DNA of 63,656 nucleotides. Source: Enterorhabdus sp. P55 (GTDB taxonomy: Bacteria; Actinomycetota; Coriobacteriia; Coriobacteriales; Eggerthellaceae). Location of the stretch: contig NZ_QWKK01000005.1 of the NCBI RefSeq assembly GCF_009911695.1, positions 1 to 63,656 of the forward strand, read 5' to 3'. Positions 27,030-35,857 of the stretch are shown piece after piece. The number at the start of each line of letters is the position of its first letter. The stretch's first letter is position 1. A program made the position numbers and the translations under genes. The notes below the pieces were generated by a model. The model was not told where the DNA came from. It searched no databases and saw nothing but the letters and a program-made list of their open reading frames with translations.

Positions 27030-27058
27030 AAAAAGGGCCGCCCGCGAAGGACGGCCCC
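27030..27058 (-). terminator. Intrinsic terminator of the NifX-like gene
   Basis: On the minus strand GGGCCGTCC-TTCG-CGGGCGGCCC followed by TTTTT: a strong stem with a UUCG loop about 50 bases after the stop at 27111. A G9 run (27066-27074) lies between. Confidence 0.85.
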
Positions 27059-27110
27059 TCAGCACGGGGGGGGGTCGGCACACGATGCCGCGACCCCCGG
27101 GCGACGCAAC

Positions 27111-27482
27111 CTAGTGGTGGCAGGCGTTCTCCGGGCCCATGGTGGGCACCTGGCCGGCGGCCACCATCTCGGCCACCTTGCCCACGTTGGGGGTCTGGTT
27201 CTCGAAGTACACGGTGATGCCCGCGTCGGCAAAGCCCATCATCGGACGCATGCCCATGCCGGCCGCCACGATGGCGTCCACGCCGGCATCGTGCAGCAGG
27301 CTCACAGGACGCAGGCAGCCGCCCTCCTCATGAGGCGGGTTGTCCAGCGCGTCCACCTCGGTGATCTCGCCATCGACGATGGTGACGATGGTGAAGCAGT
27401 CGCAGTGGCCGAAGTGGCCGCTGCGCTCGGCGTCCAGGCCGGCAGCGCCCATGGTGGGAACGGCAAGCTTGATGGCAGTCAT
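27111..27482 (-). CDS. NifB/NifX-family iron-molybdenum cofactor-binding-like protein
   Basis: 123-residue single-domain protein of the dinitrogenase iron-molybdenum cofactor family (NifX, and archaeal MTH1175-like). It shows LAVPTMGAAGLDAERSGHFGHCDCFTI, then GVDAIVAAGMGMRPMMGF, the usual core. Such stand-alone proteins are common in anaerobes with no nitrogenase and may bind or deliver Fe-S or Fe-Mo clusters. An AAGGAG site is 6 bases before the ATG. The C-terminus ends in HH. No nif genes are nearby. Confidence 0.85.
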   Translation of the reverse strand: MTAIKLAVPTMGAAGLDAERSGHFGHCDCFTIVTIVDGEITEVDALDNPPHEEGGCLRPVSLLHDAGVDAIVAAGMGMRPMMGFADAGITVYFENQTPNVGKVAEMVAAGQVPTMGPENACHH

Positions 27483-27766
27483 AGGAGTCTCCTTCTCGTC
27501 GGCGCCCCGTCCCTCGGAGCGCGCTCTGGGTATCCCCACCATTCAAGCCGTTATCGCCCGCCGCGTCAACTATTCCCGGAATAAAAGGGCGGGCAGCGGG
27601 GACGGCATTCTCCCCCCCCGCTGCCCGTCCGGCCGCTGCCCCCACCGCCCCGCCAAGAAGCCGATGGGCAACTCGGGCGCCCGAAAGCCGCCCGGGCCTT
27701 CGCGGCCACAGGCCCGAGAGCCACGCGCACCCGACGACCACGCGCCCGCCGATCCCGCACACGCAG

Positions 27767-27796
27767 CAGGGCCCCGCGACGCTGCGCGGGGCCCTG
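27767..27796 (-). terminator. Probable leuB terminator hairpin
   Basis: CAGGGCCCCGCG and CGCGGGGCCCTG pair perfectly over 12 bases, 45 bases after the leuB stop. No U run follows. The stretch 27483-27766 otherwise holds only GC-rich sequence with a run of eight C's and no gene. Confidence 0.6.
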
Positions 27797-27840
27797 ACAA
27801 GACGATGAGACAGGCCGGCGGCGACGCGGCGCCATGCCCC

Positions 27841-29013
27841 CTAGTTCGCGCGGTAGTCCTTCCAGTCGTCGGGATGGCGGCCCCACAGTTCGGCGAACTT
27901 CTCCGTGGGCTGGATGCGCTCGGCCACGAGCGAGCCCATCAGCTCGGTGCCCACCACCTTGTCCTCCGGCGTGTCGGCCTGCTTGATGTCGCCGGTGCGG
28001 AAGCCCGCGTCCAGCACGGCGGTCACGGCGGCCAGCACGTCATCGGCGGCCTCCTGCATGCCGAAGCTGTAGCGCAGCATCATCTCTACCGAGAGGATCT
28101 GCGCCAGCGGGTTGGCGATGCCCTGCCCGGCGATGTCCGGCGCGCTGCCGTGGCTCGGCTCGTAGAGCGCCACGCCGTCGCCGAGGCTCGCGCTCGCCAG
28201 CATCCCGAGCGAGCCGGAGAGCATGGAGGCCTCATCCGACAGGATGTCGCCGAACATGTTCTCGGTCACCACCACGTCGAACTGGGACGGCCGGCAGATC
28301 AGCTGCATGGCCGCGTTGTCCACCAGCAGGTCTGAGAGCTCCACGTCCGGGTAGTCCTTGGCCACGTCGTGGACGATCTCGCGCCACAGACGGCTCGTCT
28401 CCAGCACGTTGGCCTTGTCGATGGAGCACACCTTGGAGTGGCGCTTGCGAGCCATCTCGAAGGCATGGCGCGCGATGCGGCGAATCTCGTACTCGCGGTA
28501 CTCCAGCGTGTCGTAGGCGCGCTGGCCGTTGCCGCCGTTCTCGCCAGCGCCCTCCTCGTCGTAGAAGCGCTCACGCTCGCCGAAGTACAGGCCGCCGGTG
28601 AGCTCGCGCACGATGAGCAGGTCCACCCCGTCGATGACCTCGGGCTTGAGCGTGGAGGCGTCGGCCAGGGCGTTGAAGATGGTCACCGGGCGCAGGTTGG
28701 CGTAGAGCCCCAGCTCCTTGCGGATGCCCAGCAGTCCCTGCTCGGGACGAGGGCGCGTCGGGTCGGTGGTATCCCACTTCGGGCCGCCGACGGCCGCGAG
28801 CAGCACGGCGTCGGACGCCTTGGCCGTCTCCAGCGTGGCCGCAGGCAGCGCCTCGCCCGTCTCGTCGATGGCGATGCCGCCGATGAGGGCCTCGTCGTAG
28901 GTGAAGCCCACGCCGTACTTCTCGCCCACGGCGTCAAGCACCTTCACGCCCTCGGCGATGATCTCCGGGCCGATGCCATCACCCGGAAGCAAGCAGATGC
29001 GGTACGTCTTCAT
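27841..29013 (-). CDS. leuB: 3-isopropylmalate dehydrogenase
   Basis: Oxidative decarboxylation step of leucine synthesis. 390 residues beginning [18 protein letters not shown]. Family signatures: [35 protein letters not shown] and the metal site [16 protein letters not shown], then [18 protein letters not shown]. The ATG at 29013 has AAAGAGG 7 bases upstream; an earlier in-frame start adds nine unconserved residues. It lies downstream of leuC and leuD, separated by a small ORF. Confidence 0.96.
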   Translation of the reverse strand: MKTYRICLLPGDGIGPEIIAEGVKVLDAVGEKYGVGFTYDEALIGGIAIDETGEALPAATLETAKASDAVLLAAVGGPKWDTTDPTRPRPEQGLLGIRKELGLYANLRPVTIFNALADASTLKPEVIDGVDLLIVRELTGGLYFGERERFYDEEGAGENGGNGQRAYDTLEYREYEIRRIARHAFEMARKRHSKVCSIDKANVLETSRLWREIVHDVAKDYPDVELSDLLVDNAAMQLICRPSQFDVVVTENMFGDILSDEASMLSGSLGMLASASLGDGVALYEPSHGSAPDIAGQGIANPLAQILSVEMMLRYSFGMQEAADDVLAAVTAVLDAGFRTGDIKQADTPEDKVVGTELMGSLVAERIQPTEKFAELWGRHPDDWKDYRAN

Positions 29014-29042
29014 TTCACGCCTCTTTCCTGGTATACTCATGG

Positions 29043-29134
29043 AGCCGGCGAAGCCCGTAGGTTGTGACCCATGGACGGGCGGCGCAGGTTCAGTTGATTA
29101 GGTTAAGGCCGGTTGCCGCCGGCCTTTTCCTTTT
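29043..29134 (+). ncRNA. Candidate small RNA, antisense to the end of the 46-codon ORF
   Basis: A plus-strand TATACT (29032-29037, weak -35 TTCATT 17 bases upstream) and a strong terminator (AAGGCCGG-TTGCCG-CCGGCCTT then TTTTCCTTTT, 29105-29134) frame about 90 bases with no protein-coding gene on this strand. The body can fold another hairpin, GCCCGT (29053-29058) with ACGGGC (29075-29080). Its 3' part overlaps the last codons of the ORF at 29103-29243 on the other strand. The T run works only for plus-strand transcription, so some transcript must end here. Confidence 0.55.
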
Positions 29135-29243
29135 CTCCCTTCGTCATCCGGCATTGCTTATATTCCCTCCACGTCTCGAGCAGAAACCCGGCGACCGTGG
29201 CAATGGCCGCAGCGACGTTCAGGATTTCTCGGAATACCTCCAT
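29103..29243 (-). CDS. 46-residue hydrophobic peptide, candidate type I toxin
   Basis: A small ORF encoding MEVFREILNVAAAIATVAGF followed by LLETWREYKQ and a basic tail ending GNRP. One predicted membrane helix (about residues 8-22), an aromatic/charged cap and a Lys/Arg-rich end resemble the layout of Fst/TxpA/Ldr-type toxins, although no clear sequence homology can be claimed. A TAGAAT -10 lies at 29302-29297, and a hairpin covers the only ribosome site. It sits between leuD and leuB and could instead be a leucine operon microprotein. Confidence 0.5.
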   Translation of the reverse strand: MEVFREILNVAAAIATVAGFLLETWREYKQCRMTKGEKEKAGGNRP

Positions 29244-29252
29244 AGGCGATCA

Positions 29253-29266
29253 CTCCCTTCGGGGAG
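29253..29266 (-). promoter_or_regulatory. Hairpin covering the ribosome site of the small ORF
   Basis: CTCCC-CGAA-GGGAG on the minus strand folds a 5-bp stem whose 3' arm is the GGGAG ribosome site of the 46-codon ORF. Sequestered ribosome sites are typical of type I toxin messages. The rest of 29267-29365 shows only the TAGAAT box. Confidence 0.5.
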
Positions 29267-29365
29267 CGCCGCCCGCAATCGGACTTCGCCAGCTGCCGTC
29301 ATTCTAACGGCGAGCGCGCCTCCCCCTGACCGGAGGCGGCGCGTCCACCAATTGACCATGCGTCT

Positions 29366-29857
29366 CTACCCCAGCCGCGCCTTCCAGCGGTTCACCAGGC
29401 CGCCGGCCTCGATGATCTCGCGGATGAACGGGGGGAACGGCTGGGCCGTGAAGGTCTGGCCGGTGGTCTCGTCGGTGATGACGCCCGCGTCGGCGTCCAC
29501 GCTCACCACGTCGCCGTCGGCGATGGCGTCCACCGCCTCGGGGCACTCCATGATGGCCAGCCCCGTGTTGATGGCGTTGCGGTAGAAGATGCGCGCGAAG
29601 GACTTGGCGATGACCACGTCCACGCCGGCCGCCTTGATGGCGATGGGCGCGTGCTCGCGCGAGCTGCCACAGCCGAAGTTCTCCTCGGCCACGATGATGT
29701 CGCCCGGCGTCACCTTGTCCACGAACGCCGTGTCCAGGTCCTCCAGGCAGTGGCGGGCCAGCTCGGCCGGGTCAGAGGTGTTGAGGTAGCGCGCCGGGAT
29801 GATGACGTCGGTGTCGATGTCGCGCCCGTAGCGATGGACGGTGCCCTTGAACTCCAT
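29366..29857 (-). CDS. leuD: 3-isopropylmalate dehydratase small subunit
   Basis: 163-residue swivel domain of isopropylmalate isomerase. It shows GRDIDTDVIIPARYLN, then ENFGCGSSREHAPIAIKAAG and SFARIFYRNAINTG, the LeuD signatures. Length fits the short archaeal/clostridial-type LeuD. AGGAGG is 5 bases before the ATG, which lies 9 bases after leuC, so the two subunits are cotranslated. Confidence 0.95.
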   Translation of the reverse strand: MEFKGTVHRYGRDIDTDVIIPARYLNTSDPAELARHCLEDLDTAFVDKVTPGDIIVAEENFGCGSSREHAPIAIKAAGVDVVIAKSFARIFYRNAINTGLAIMECPEAVDAIADGDVVSVDADAGVITDETTGQTFTAQPFPPFIREIIEAGGLVNRWKARLG

Positions 29858-29866
29858 GGCGTCCTC

Positions 29867-31159
29867 CTATTCCGCGTCCGCCGCGCAGGCGACGGGCTCC
29901 AGGTCTTCCGGCAGGCCGATGTGCCCCAGCACGGCGCTGGCGGCGGCGACGGCCGGCGAGGACAGGTACACCTCGCTCGTCGGGTCGCCCATGCGGCCGA
30001 CGAAGTTGCGGTTGGTGGTGGCGATGGCGCGCTCGCCCGCGGCCAGGATGCCCATGTAGCCGCCCAGGCACGGGCCGCAGGTAGGCGTGGACACGGCGCA
30101 GTTGGCGTCGAGGAACACGTCCATCAGGCCCTCCTCCATGCACTGGCGGTAGACCTGCTGGGTGGCGGGGATGACGATGCAGCGCACGTCCGGATGCACC
30201 GTGCGCCCGCGCAGCACCGCCGCAGCCTGACGCATGTCGTCCAGCCGGCCGTTGGTGCAGCTGCCGATGACGGCCTGGTCGATCTTCACGTCACGGGCCT
30301 CGGCCACGGGACGGGTGTTGCTCGGCAGGTGCGGGAAGGCCACCGTCGGCACGATGTCCGCCGCGTCGATCTCAATGACCTGGGCAAACTGGGCGTCCTC
30401 GTCGGAATAGTAGGCGGTGTAGGGGCGCTCGACGCGGCCGTCCATATAGGCGCGGGTCACGTCGTCAACGGGGATGAGGCCCGCCTTGCCGCCGGCCTCG
30501 ATGGCCATGTTGGAGATGGAGAGGCGCTCGTCCATGGGCAGGGCCTCGATGGCGCTGCCGGTGAACTCCATGGCCTTGTACAGCGCGCCGTCCACGCCGA
30601 TCATGCCGATGATGTGCAGGATGACGTCCTTGCCGGTCACACCGGGGGCCAGCTCGCCGTCGATGACGAACTTGATGGTCTCGGGCACCTTGAACCACGC
30701 CTTGCCCGTAGCCATGCCCACGCCGGCGTCGGTAGACCCCACGCCCGTGGAGAACGCGCCGAGCGCGCCGTAGGTGCAGGTGTGGCTGTCGGCACCGATG
30801 ATGAGGTCGCCCGCGCCCACCACGCCCTGCTCGGGCAGCAGCGCGTGCTCCACGCCCATGCAGCCCACCTCGTAGTAGTGGGTGACGCCCTGCTCGCGCG
30901 CGAAGTCACGCACGATCTTGGCCTGCTCGGCGCTCTTGATGTCCTTGTTGGGCACATAGTGGTCCGGCACCAGGATCACGCGCTCAGGATCAAACACGCG
31001 GTCGGTGATCTCGCAGACGGTCTTGATGGCGATAGGCGCCGTCACGTCGTTGGCCAGCACCAGGTCCAGGTCGCACTCGATGAGCTGCCCCGGCTCCACC
31101 TCGTCCAGGCCGGCGTGGGCGGCGAGAATCTTCTCCGCCATGGTCATGGGACGTGCCAT
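29867..31159 (-). CDS. leuC: 3-isopropylmalate dehydratase large subunit
   Basis: 430-residue aconitase-family subunit. The [4Fe-4S] ligands are visible in [10 protein letters not shown] and [35 protein letters not shown] is the substrate-site block. The length and the separate LeuD match the short LeuCD subtype; homoaconitase activity cannot be ruled out by sequence alone but leuB next door favours leucine synthesis. Start ATG 31159 has AAGGGGAG upstream. leuA is not in the window. Confidence 0.95.
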   Translation of the reverse strand: MARPMTMAEKILAAHAGLDEVEPGQLIECDLDLVLANDVTAPIAIKTVCEITDRVFDPERVILVPDHYVPNKDIKSAEQAKIVRDFAREQGVTHYYEVGCMGVEHALLPEQGVVGAGDLIIGADSHTCTYGALGAFSTGVGSTDAGVGMATGKAWFKVPETIKFVIDGELAPGVTGKDVILHIIGMIGVDGALYKAMEFTGSAIEALPMDERLSISNMAIEAGGKAGLIPVDDVTRAYMDGRVERPYTAYYSDEDAQFAQVIEIDAADIVPTVAFPHLPSNTRPVAEARDVKIDQAVIGSCTNGRLDDMRQAAAVLRGRTVHPDVRCIVIPATQQVYRQCMEEGLMDVFLDANCAVSTPTCGPCLGGYMGILAAGERAIATTNRNFVGRMGDPTSEVYLSSPAVAAASAVLGHIGLPEDLEPVACAADAE

Positions 31160-31199
31160 GTACGCTCCCCTTCCGGTAATGCTTACGTAAAACCCCAGC

Positions 31200-31205
31200 A
31201 TTGTA
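31200..31205 (-). promoter_or_regulatory. -10 box of the leuC promoter
   Basis: TACAAT in GGTACAATGC on the minus strand, about 40 bases before the leuC ATG. Same context as the aspS promoter. No -35 consensus. The stretch 31206-31408 holds a GGAGCC-GGC-GGCTCC hairpin (31267-31281) that may terminate the upstream gene, and nothing else. Confidence 0.5.
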
Positions 31206-31408
31206 CCACCGGCCCCCGCGGGAAAACGGCACAGTTAACCCTGGCGAAACAAAGGCGGCGGGAGGAAGGAGCCGGCGGCTCCGTGACGGGAGCGCGGACG
31301 CTCTGCGGCGAGAACCGGGCGCGAGCCGCATCCGGCGCAAGCGGCGCGACACCCGGCCAGCAGGCCACCGGCGAAACCCCGCCGCCTTCCCGTCCTCAGG
31401 CAGAGGCG

Positions 31409-32308
31409 CTACTCCGAAAGCGCCAGGCAGAGCGCGTCGAGCAGCGTGATGGCGAAGTGCTGGGCCGAGCGATCGGCACCGGCGTCCTCCCACATCTGGC
31501 TCGGCAGCGCCAGCGTGATGCGGGCCGGCCGCGCGGCGCGGGCCGCCGCGATGGCGGTCTTGAGCCGCAGGGAGAGCCCCTCGTCGTCAGTGCAGTCCAC
31601 GGCGGGCACGGCCTCTTCCACCGGAGCGCCCTGCACCGCCACGTGCACGAGCAGCATGCGGTCGTCCGGCGCCACCGAGAGCGCGTCGGCGCTCACTATC
31701 TTAGAGGCCGGGTTCGTGGCCAGCGCCAGGTTCGACATGCGCGAGGCCACCGACCGCGCGAAGCCGTCGGTGCCGAACAGGCACAGCGCGTTGGCCTCCA
31801 GCACGTCGGCCGCGCGGGCAAAGCCCAGGTGCAGCGGCGCGTGGGCCGCCCCCTTCCCCTCCCACGAGTGATGGAGGTTGCGGAGGGCCGCATAGGTGTA
31901 GGCGCCGGCGATGCCGTCCGAGGGCAGGCCCAGGTTCAGCTGGAACTTGCGCAGGGCCATCTCGGTGTAGGCGCCGAAGATGGCGTCCTCATGCCCCACG
32001 GCAAAGCCGAGCGCGCCGAGGGCCTGCTGCAGCTCCAGCACGTCATGGCCGTGGAAGTAGGGCATACGCAGGTAGAGCGTGCGGTCGCCGAGCGAATAGG
32101 ACGCATCCACCAGGGCCGCCCACACCTTCTCGGTCACCTCCGACGACTCGGGCACGCCCACGTTGCGGCAGAACGCGCGCACGGCCTGGGCAGTGGCCTC
32201 GTCGTAGGAGCCCGTCACCTGGTCTTCCGTCAGGTGGCCGATGAGCATCAGGCGATGCTGGACGTCTTCGACGGCAGGGCCCGTCTGGCCGATCTCGATG
32301 GCCTTCAT
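31409..32308 (-). CDS. Protein with two peptidoglycan-binding domains
   Basis: 299 residues. Two PG_binding_1-type repeats are visible: residues about 5-65 (IGQTGPAVEDVQHRLMLIGHL) and 85-145 (LELQQALGALGFAVGHEDAIFG, then MALRKFQLNLGLPSDGIAG). The C-terminal 150 residues look like a hydrolase-like alpha/beta domain (DRMLLVHVAVQGAPVEEAVPAVD), possibly amidase_3-related but without a clear zinc motif. No signal peptide is seen. It lies 2 bases after the polyprenyl synthase, so the two are cotranscribed; a wall-related role is inferred. Confidence 0.78.
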   Translation of the reverse strand: MKAIEIGQTGPAVEDVQHRLMLIGHLTEDQVTGSYDEATAQAVRAFCRNVGVPESSEVTEKVWAALVDASYSLGDRTLYLRMPYFHGHDVLELQQALGALGFAVGHEDAIFGAYTEMALRKFQLNLGLPSDGIAGAYTYAALRNLHHSWEGKGAAHAPLHLGFARAADVLEANALCLFGTDGFARSVASRMSNLALATNPASKIVSADALSVAPDDRMLLVHVAVQGAPVEEAVPAVDCTDDEGLSLRLKTAIAAARAARPARITLALPSQMWEDAGADRSAQHFAITLLDALCLALSE

Positions 32309-32310
32309 GG

Positions 32311-33360
32311 CTACTTCAACCTGCTCACGAACCAGTCGGCCATGGACACGAGCAGATCACGCGAGGGCGACGGCTCCACCATGTCGATGAGACGGTTCTT
32401 CGCGATGCTCGTGAGGTTCTCCGCGTAGGCGCGCGCGTAGTCCACCGAGCCGCTCGCCTCCATGATCTCCACGGCCTCGGCCAGCACAGCCGGATCCTTC
32501 TCCTTCGAGGAGAGGATCTCGATCAGGCGGTCGCGCTGCGGCGAGCTCTGCAGCGCGTGCACCACCACGAGCGTGCGCTTGCCCTCGGTCAGGTCGTTGC
32601 GGAAGTCCTTCTTCGTGGACTCCTCGCTGCCCACCAGGTTGAGCAGGTCATCCTGGATCTGGAACGCCAGGCCCGTGTCCAGGCCATAGTTGCGCAGGGC
32701 CTCCACCTGGGCGTCCGTGCCGCCGCCGATGATGGCGCCGATGGCCAGGGGCACGGCGCCCGAATAGTGGGCGGTCTTGTGCGTGGCCATGACCAGGTAG
32801 TCCTCGGGCGTGATGTCGTAGCGGCCGTCTCGCGCCCAGCCGATGTCGAGCGCCTGCCCCTCGATGGTGCGGCGCGTCATGTTGATGAGCTCGGTCACCA
32901 CGCGCACCTTGGTGGCGTCATCGAGGCTGGCATCGTTCATCACCGTGCCGTTGACCAGGGAAAGCGCCAGATCGCCCATGTTGATGGCCAAGCCGAGCCC
33001 CTCGGTGAGGTGCAGGCACGGCTCACCGCGGCGCAGCTCGGCCTCGTCGGCGATGTCGTCGTGGATGAGCGCCGCCGTGTGGAAGTGCTCGATGGCCGCA
33101 GCCGCCGAGGTGGCGCGCTCCATGTCGCCACCCACAGCTCGACAGGCCGCGAAGCAGATGAGCGGCCGGTGGCGCTTGCCGCCGTTCTGGCTGTAGGAGA
33201 ACAGGGGCTCGTAGAGGTAGCGGTCCATGTCAGGATGGGTGCCCCGGGGAATGTACTCGTTGACGAGCGTGCCCACCTTGTCCGCGTAGCAGGTCAGGTA
33301 CTCCTCGAAGGAGGTGGGGGGCTTCTCGACGCCTGCGATGATCTCGTTGATGGTATCCAT
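32311..33360 (-). CDS. Polyprenyl diphosphate synthase
   Basis: 349-residue trans-prenyltransferase. Motifs in order: GGKRHRPLICFAA, the first aspartate-rich site HDDIADEAELRRGEP, GDLALSL, GQALDIGW, MATHKTAHYS, the second aspartate site FQIQDDLLNLVG and GKRTLVV. The first motif is DDIAD (DDxxD). Chain length (farnesyl, geranylgeranyl or longer) cannot be told. The ribosome site is weak. A tRNA-Leu gene lies 48 bases upstream on the same strand and may share its transcript. Confidence 0.92.
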   Translation of the reverse strand: MDTINEIIAGVEKPPTSFEEYLTCYADKVGTLVNEYIPRGTHPDMDRYLYEPLFSYSQNGGKRHRPLICFAACRAVGGDMERATSAAAAIEHFHTAALIHDDIADEAELRRGEPCLHLTEGLGLAINMGDLALSLVNGTVMNDASLDDATKVRVVTELINMTRRTIEGQALDIGWARDGRYDITPEDYLVMATHKTAHYSGAVPLAIGAIIGGGTDAQVEALRNYGLDTGLAFQIQDDLLNLVGSEESTKKDFRNDLTEGKRTLVVVHALQSSPQRDRLIEILSSKEKDPAVLAEAVEIMEASGSVDYARAYAENLTSIAKNRLIDMVEPSPSRDLLVSMADWFVSRLK

Positions 33361-33408
33361 AGCGCTTTCTTGCCTAGGGTCGGACGGTCAGCGTGCGGCG
33401 GAAGATAT

Positions 33409-33493
33409 TGGTAGGGGCGAAGGGGTTCGAACCCTTAAGCCTTGCGGCGGCGGATTTTAAGTCCGCTGCGTATGCCAGTTCCGCCACGCCCCC
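33409..33493 (-). tRNA. tRNA-Leu (anticodon UAA)
   Basis: 85 nt with encoded CCA. Acceptor arms GGGGGCG and CGCCCCT pair with one G-U; the anticodon loop CTTAAAA gives anticodon TAA; a long variable arm (GCCGCAAGGC region) and the GGTTCGAACC T arm mark a class II leucine tRNA. Confidence 0.96.
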
Positions 33494-33583
33494 GCAGCAC
33501 AGCCCATCATGTTAGCACAGCGGCACCGGGAAAAACCTTACACTCACGCCACGACGGTGGAAGCCCACGGGCCGCAGGCGAGA

Positions 33584-34528
33584 CTACCCGCGGGCGGCCT
33601 CGAGCACCATGCCGTCGAGGATGTCGGACTCGCTCACCGTGAAGCCGGGCAGGCCCATGAGGGCGAGCACCTCCTCCAGGATGACCATGCCCGCCACGAT
33701 GACCGGCGCACGCCCCGGGTCGAGCCCCACCACCCGCTCGCGCTCGGTGAGGGGCAGCTCCTCCAGGCGCTCGGCCACCGCGCGCAGATCGGCGACGGAG
33801 ACGAAGGCGCGGTGCACGCGCGCCGAGTCGTAGGAGGCCATCGCCTCGCGGACGGACACCACCGTGGTGGCCGTCCCCGCCACGGCCACCATGCGCCCCA
33901 CGGCCACCGCCGTGCGCAGATCGGCGAAGTAGGGGGCCATCTCGTCGTGCGCCCAGGCCCGGGCGGCCGCGCGCTCGGCGGCGGTAGGCGGGTCGGACGC
34001 GAGGAAGCGCTCGGTCATGCGCCGGCAGCCCACGTCGAAGGAGCGCGCCATCGCCGGCTCCGCGCCAGCGCGGCCGGCCACCACCTCGGTGGAGCCGCCG
34101 CCGATGTCCACCACCGCCACGTCCTCGCCGGGGAACCCGCTGCTCGCGCCGAGGAACGAGAGCGCGGCCTCGCGCTGGCCGGGGATGACCGCCAGCGTGA
34201 CGCCGCGCTCGGCCAGGAGCGCCGCGAACTCGGCGCCGTTGGCCGCGTCACGGGTCGCCGAGGTGGCCATGGCGATGGTCGTCACGGGACGGCCCGGCTC
34301 GGCCAGGGCGTCGCGCACCACAAGGTAGCGGTCGACCGCCGCCAGCACACGATCCATGGCAGCGCGCGAGAGCAGGCCCGAGGCGTCTACCCCCTCGCCA
34401 AGGTTGGTGATGGCGTATTCCTTGGCCAACTCGGTGATGGCGCCGTCAGCCGCCACATCGGCGACAAGCATGCGGCAGGTGACGGTTCCGATGTCGATGG
34501 CCGCATAGCGGCCGGGACGATACCCCAT
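33584..34528 (-). CDS. Ppx/GppA-family phosphatase
   Basis: 314-residue exopolyphosphatase / pppGpp phosphatase of the ASKHA fold. It has YAAIDIGTVTCRMLVADV, then TSATRDAANGAEF, and the phosphate loop VVDIGGGSTEVV with GTATTVVSV further on. It is the short single-module type (no C-terminal HD domain). ATG 34528 is set by AAGGGAG 8 bases upstream. Substrate preference is not predictable from sequence. It follows the DivIC-like gene by about 66 bases. Confidence 0.9.
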   Translation of the reverse strand: MGYRPGRYAAIDIGTVTCRMLVADVAADGAITELAKEYAITNLGEGVDASGLLSRAAMDRVLAAVDRYLVVRDALAEPGRPVTTIAMATSATRDAANGAEFAALLAERGVTLAVIPGQREAALSFLGASSGFPGEDVAVVDIGGGSTEVVAGRAGAEPAMARSFDVGCRRMTERFLASDPPTAAERAAARAWAHDEMAPYFADLRTAVAVGRMVAVAGTATTVVSVREAMASYDSARVHRAFVSVADLRAVAERLEELPLTERERVVGLDPGRAPVIVAGMVILEEVLALMGLPGFTVSESDILDGMVLEAARG

Positions 34529-34594
34529 GACATGCTCCCTTCGCTTGCGGGAAAGCCGTCGGCCCGCAGCCGGCGGCACGGTGGCGGGGCGGCG

Positions 34595-35857
34595 CTAGCT
34601 CACCCCGAACAGCGGGTCGAGGAAGGAGTACCAGGTCTCAGGCGCGGGAATCTCGCCCGCCACGATGTTGGCCGTGAACCTCGACTCATCCGGCACGTCG
34701 ATGCCCGTGACGCTCACAGAGCGCTCGCCCTCCATCACCCAGCCGAACTCCGCGCGAGCCTTGTCCTGCACCCCAGCGTCGGCTGACAGGTAGTCCACCT
34801 CGCGCTGGATGGCGTCGTTGCGCTGCTGGATGGCGTCGTACTCGGCCTGCAGACGGTCGCGCTCGCGCACCTCCTGGTAGTACTGCTGGGCCGGCGGATA
34901 GAGAAACACGCAGGTCAGCAGCAGGCATACGGCCACAGCGCCCAGGGTGACCAGGCGGTTGCGGGCCGAGCCGGCCTCCCGCTTGTCAGAGGGGCGGGAC
35001 GGAGCGGACGAGCGGCGCGCACCGTCCCGGCCGTCCTGCAGGCGTGCGGCGCGCTTGTGCTGGCGGCCCATCTGGGTCTCGTAGACAGCGGCGCGAGGGC
35101 CCGACTCGGCGGCCGAGGGCTTGTCGTCGCCGTAGCGGCGGGTGAACTCACGGTCGGCCTTGGCCTTGGAGGCGCTGCGCCGCGCCTTCGACAGGCGGCC
35201 CATCAGGCCGCGCTTGGCAGGCGGCTCGTCCTCGACGCCCTCGTCGCGCGTGTCACGGCGGGCGCGGGTGCGCTCCAGGTAGTCTTCGGCTGCCGCCTCG
35301 CCAGCGTCGCGGCGGGCGACCCGCGCCTCAGCGGACGCGCCGCGCGGTCGGCGCCCCTCGGCGACCAGCGAGGAGGCTGCGCCACGAGCGGCGGCCGGCA
35401 CCGCACCGCGCGAGCGAGTGCCGCGGGCGGGCGAGCCGCCGTCCAGCACGCGTACCTCGTCACGCAGGCCGTCGTAGCGGAAGGTCTCGCGGCCGCCCGG
35501 GAGGGATCCGCGAGAGGAGCGGCCCGCTGCCGCGCCGACGGACGACGCGTCGCGAGAGGCCCGCCCCACGACGGAGCCCAACGTCGCGCCGACGCCCGAT
35601 ATGTCCGCAGGGCGCGCCGCGCCACGACCGGCCTCACGCCCAGGTCGCATTGCGTCCCGCGCGCCCGCACGCGTGCCGGCAGTCGGGCGGCCCGCAGCGC
35701 CAGGGGCGTCGCTCGAGCGGCGCCCAGCGCCCTGACGAGTGCGCGCACCGCGGCCCGATTCCCCACGACTCCCCCATTCGGAACCGCTTTCAGACACAAA
35801 AGAACGACGCGAGCGCTTCGCGTCGTCGAAGGAAACGATATGCGTCTGCCGGTTCAA
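34595..35857 (-). CDS. DivIC/FtsB-like septum formation initiator with a long basic N-terminal region
   Basis: 420 residues. The conserved part is C-terminal: a membrane helix (LVTLGAVAVCLLLTCVFLYPP, about 302-322) followed by a coiled coil (EVRERDRLQAEYDAIQQRNDAIQ) and a domain like FtsB/DivIC, which joins FtsL and FtsQ/DivIB at the division site. The first 295 residues are Arg/Gly/Ala/Ser-rich and look disordered, far longer than the usual short cytoplasmic tail. Start is a TTG with AAGGAG 10 bases upstream. No other division genes are in the window. Confidence 0.8.
   Translation of the reverse strand: MNRQTHIVSFDDAKRSRRSFVSESGSEWGSRGESGRGARTRQGAGRRSSDAPGAAGRPTAGTRAGARDAMRPGREAGRGAARPADISGVGATLGSVVGRASRDASSVGAAAGRSSRGSLPGGRETFRYDGLRDEVRVLDGGSPARGTRSRGAVPAAARGAASSLVAEGRRPRGASAEARVARRDAGEAAAEDYLERTRARRDTRDEGVEDEPPAKRGLMGRLSKARRSASKAKADREFTRRYGDDKPSAAESGPRAAVYETQMGRQHKRAARLQDGRDGARRSSAPSRPSDKREAGSARNRLVTLGAVAVCLLLTCVFLYPPAQQYYQEVRERDRLQAEYDAIQQRNDAIQREVDYLSADAGVQDKARAEFGWVMEGERSVSVTGIDVPDESRFTANIVAGEIPAPETWYSFLDPLFGVS

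Noticed and set aside
29651-32428. 925-codon plus-strand open frame
   Set aside because: Antisense to leuD, leuC and the peptidoglycan-binding gene; composition typical of a shadow frame.
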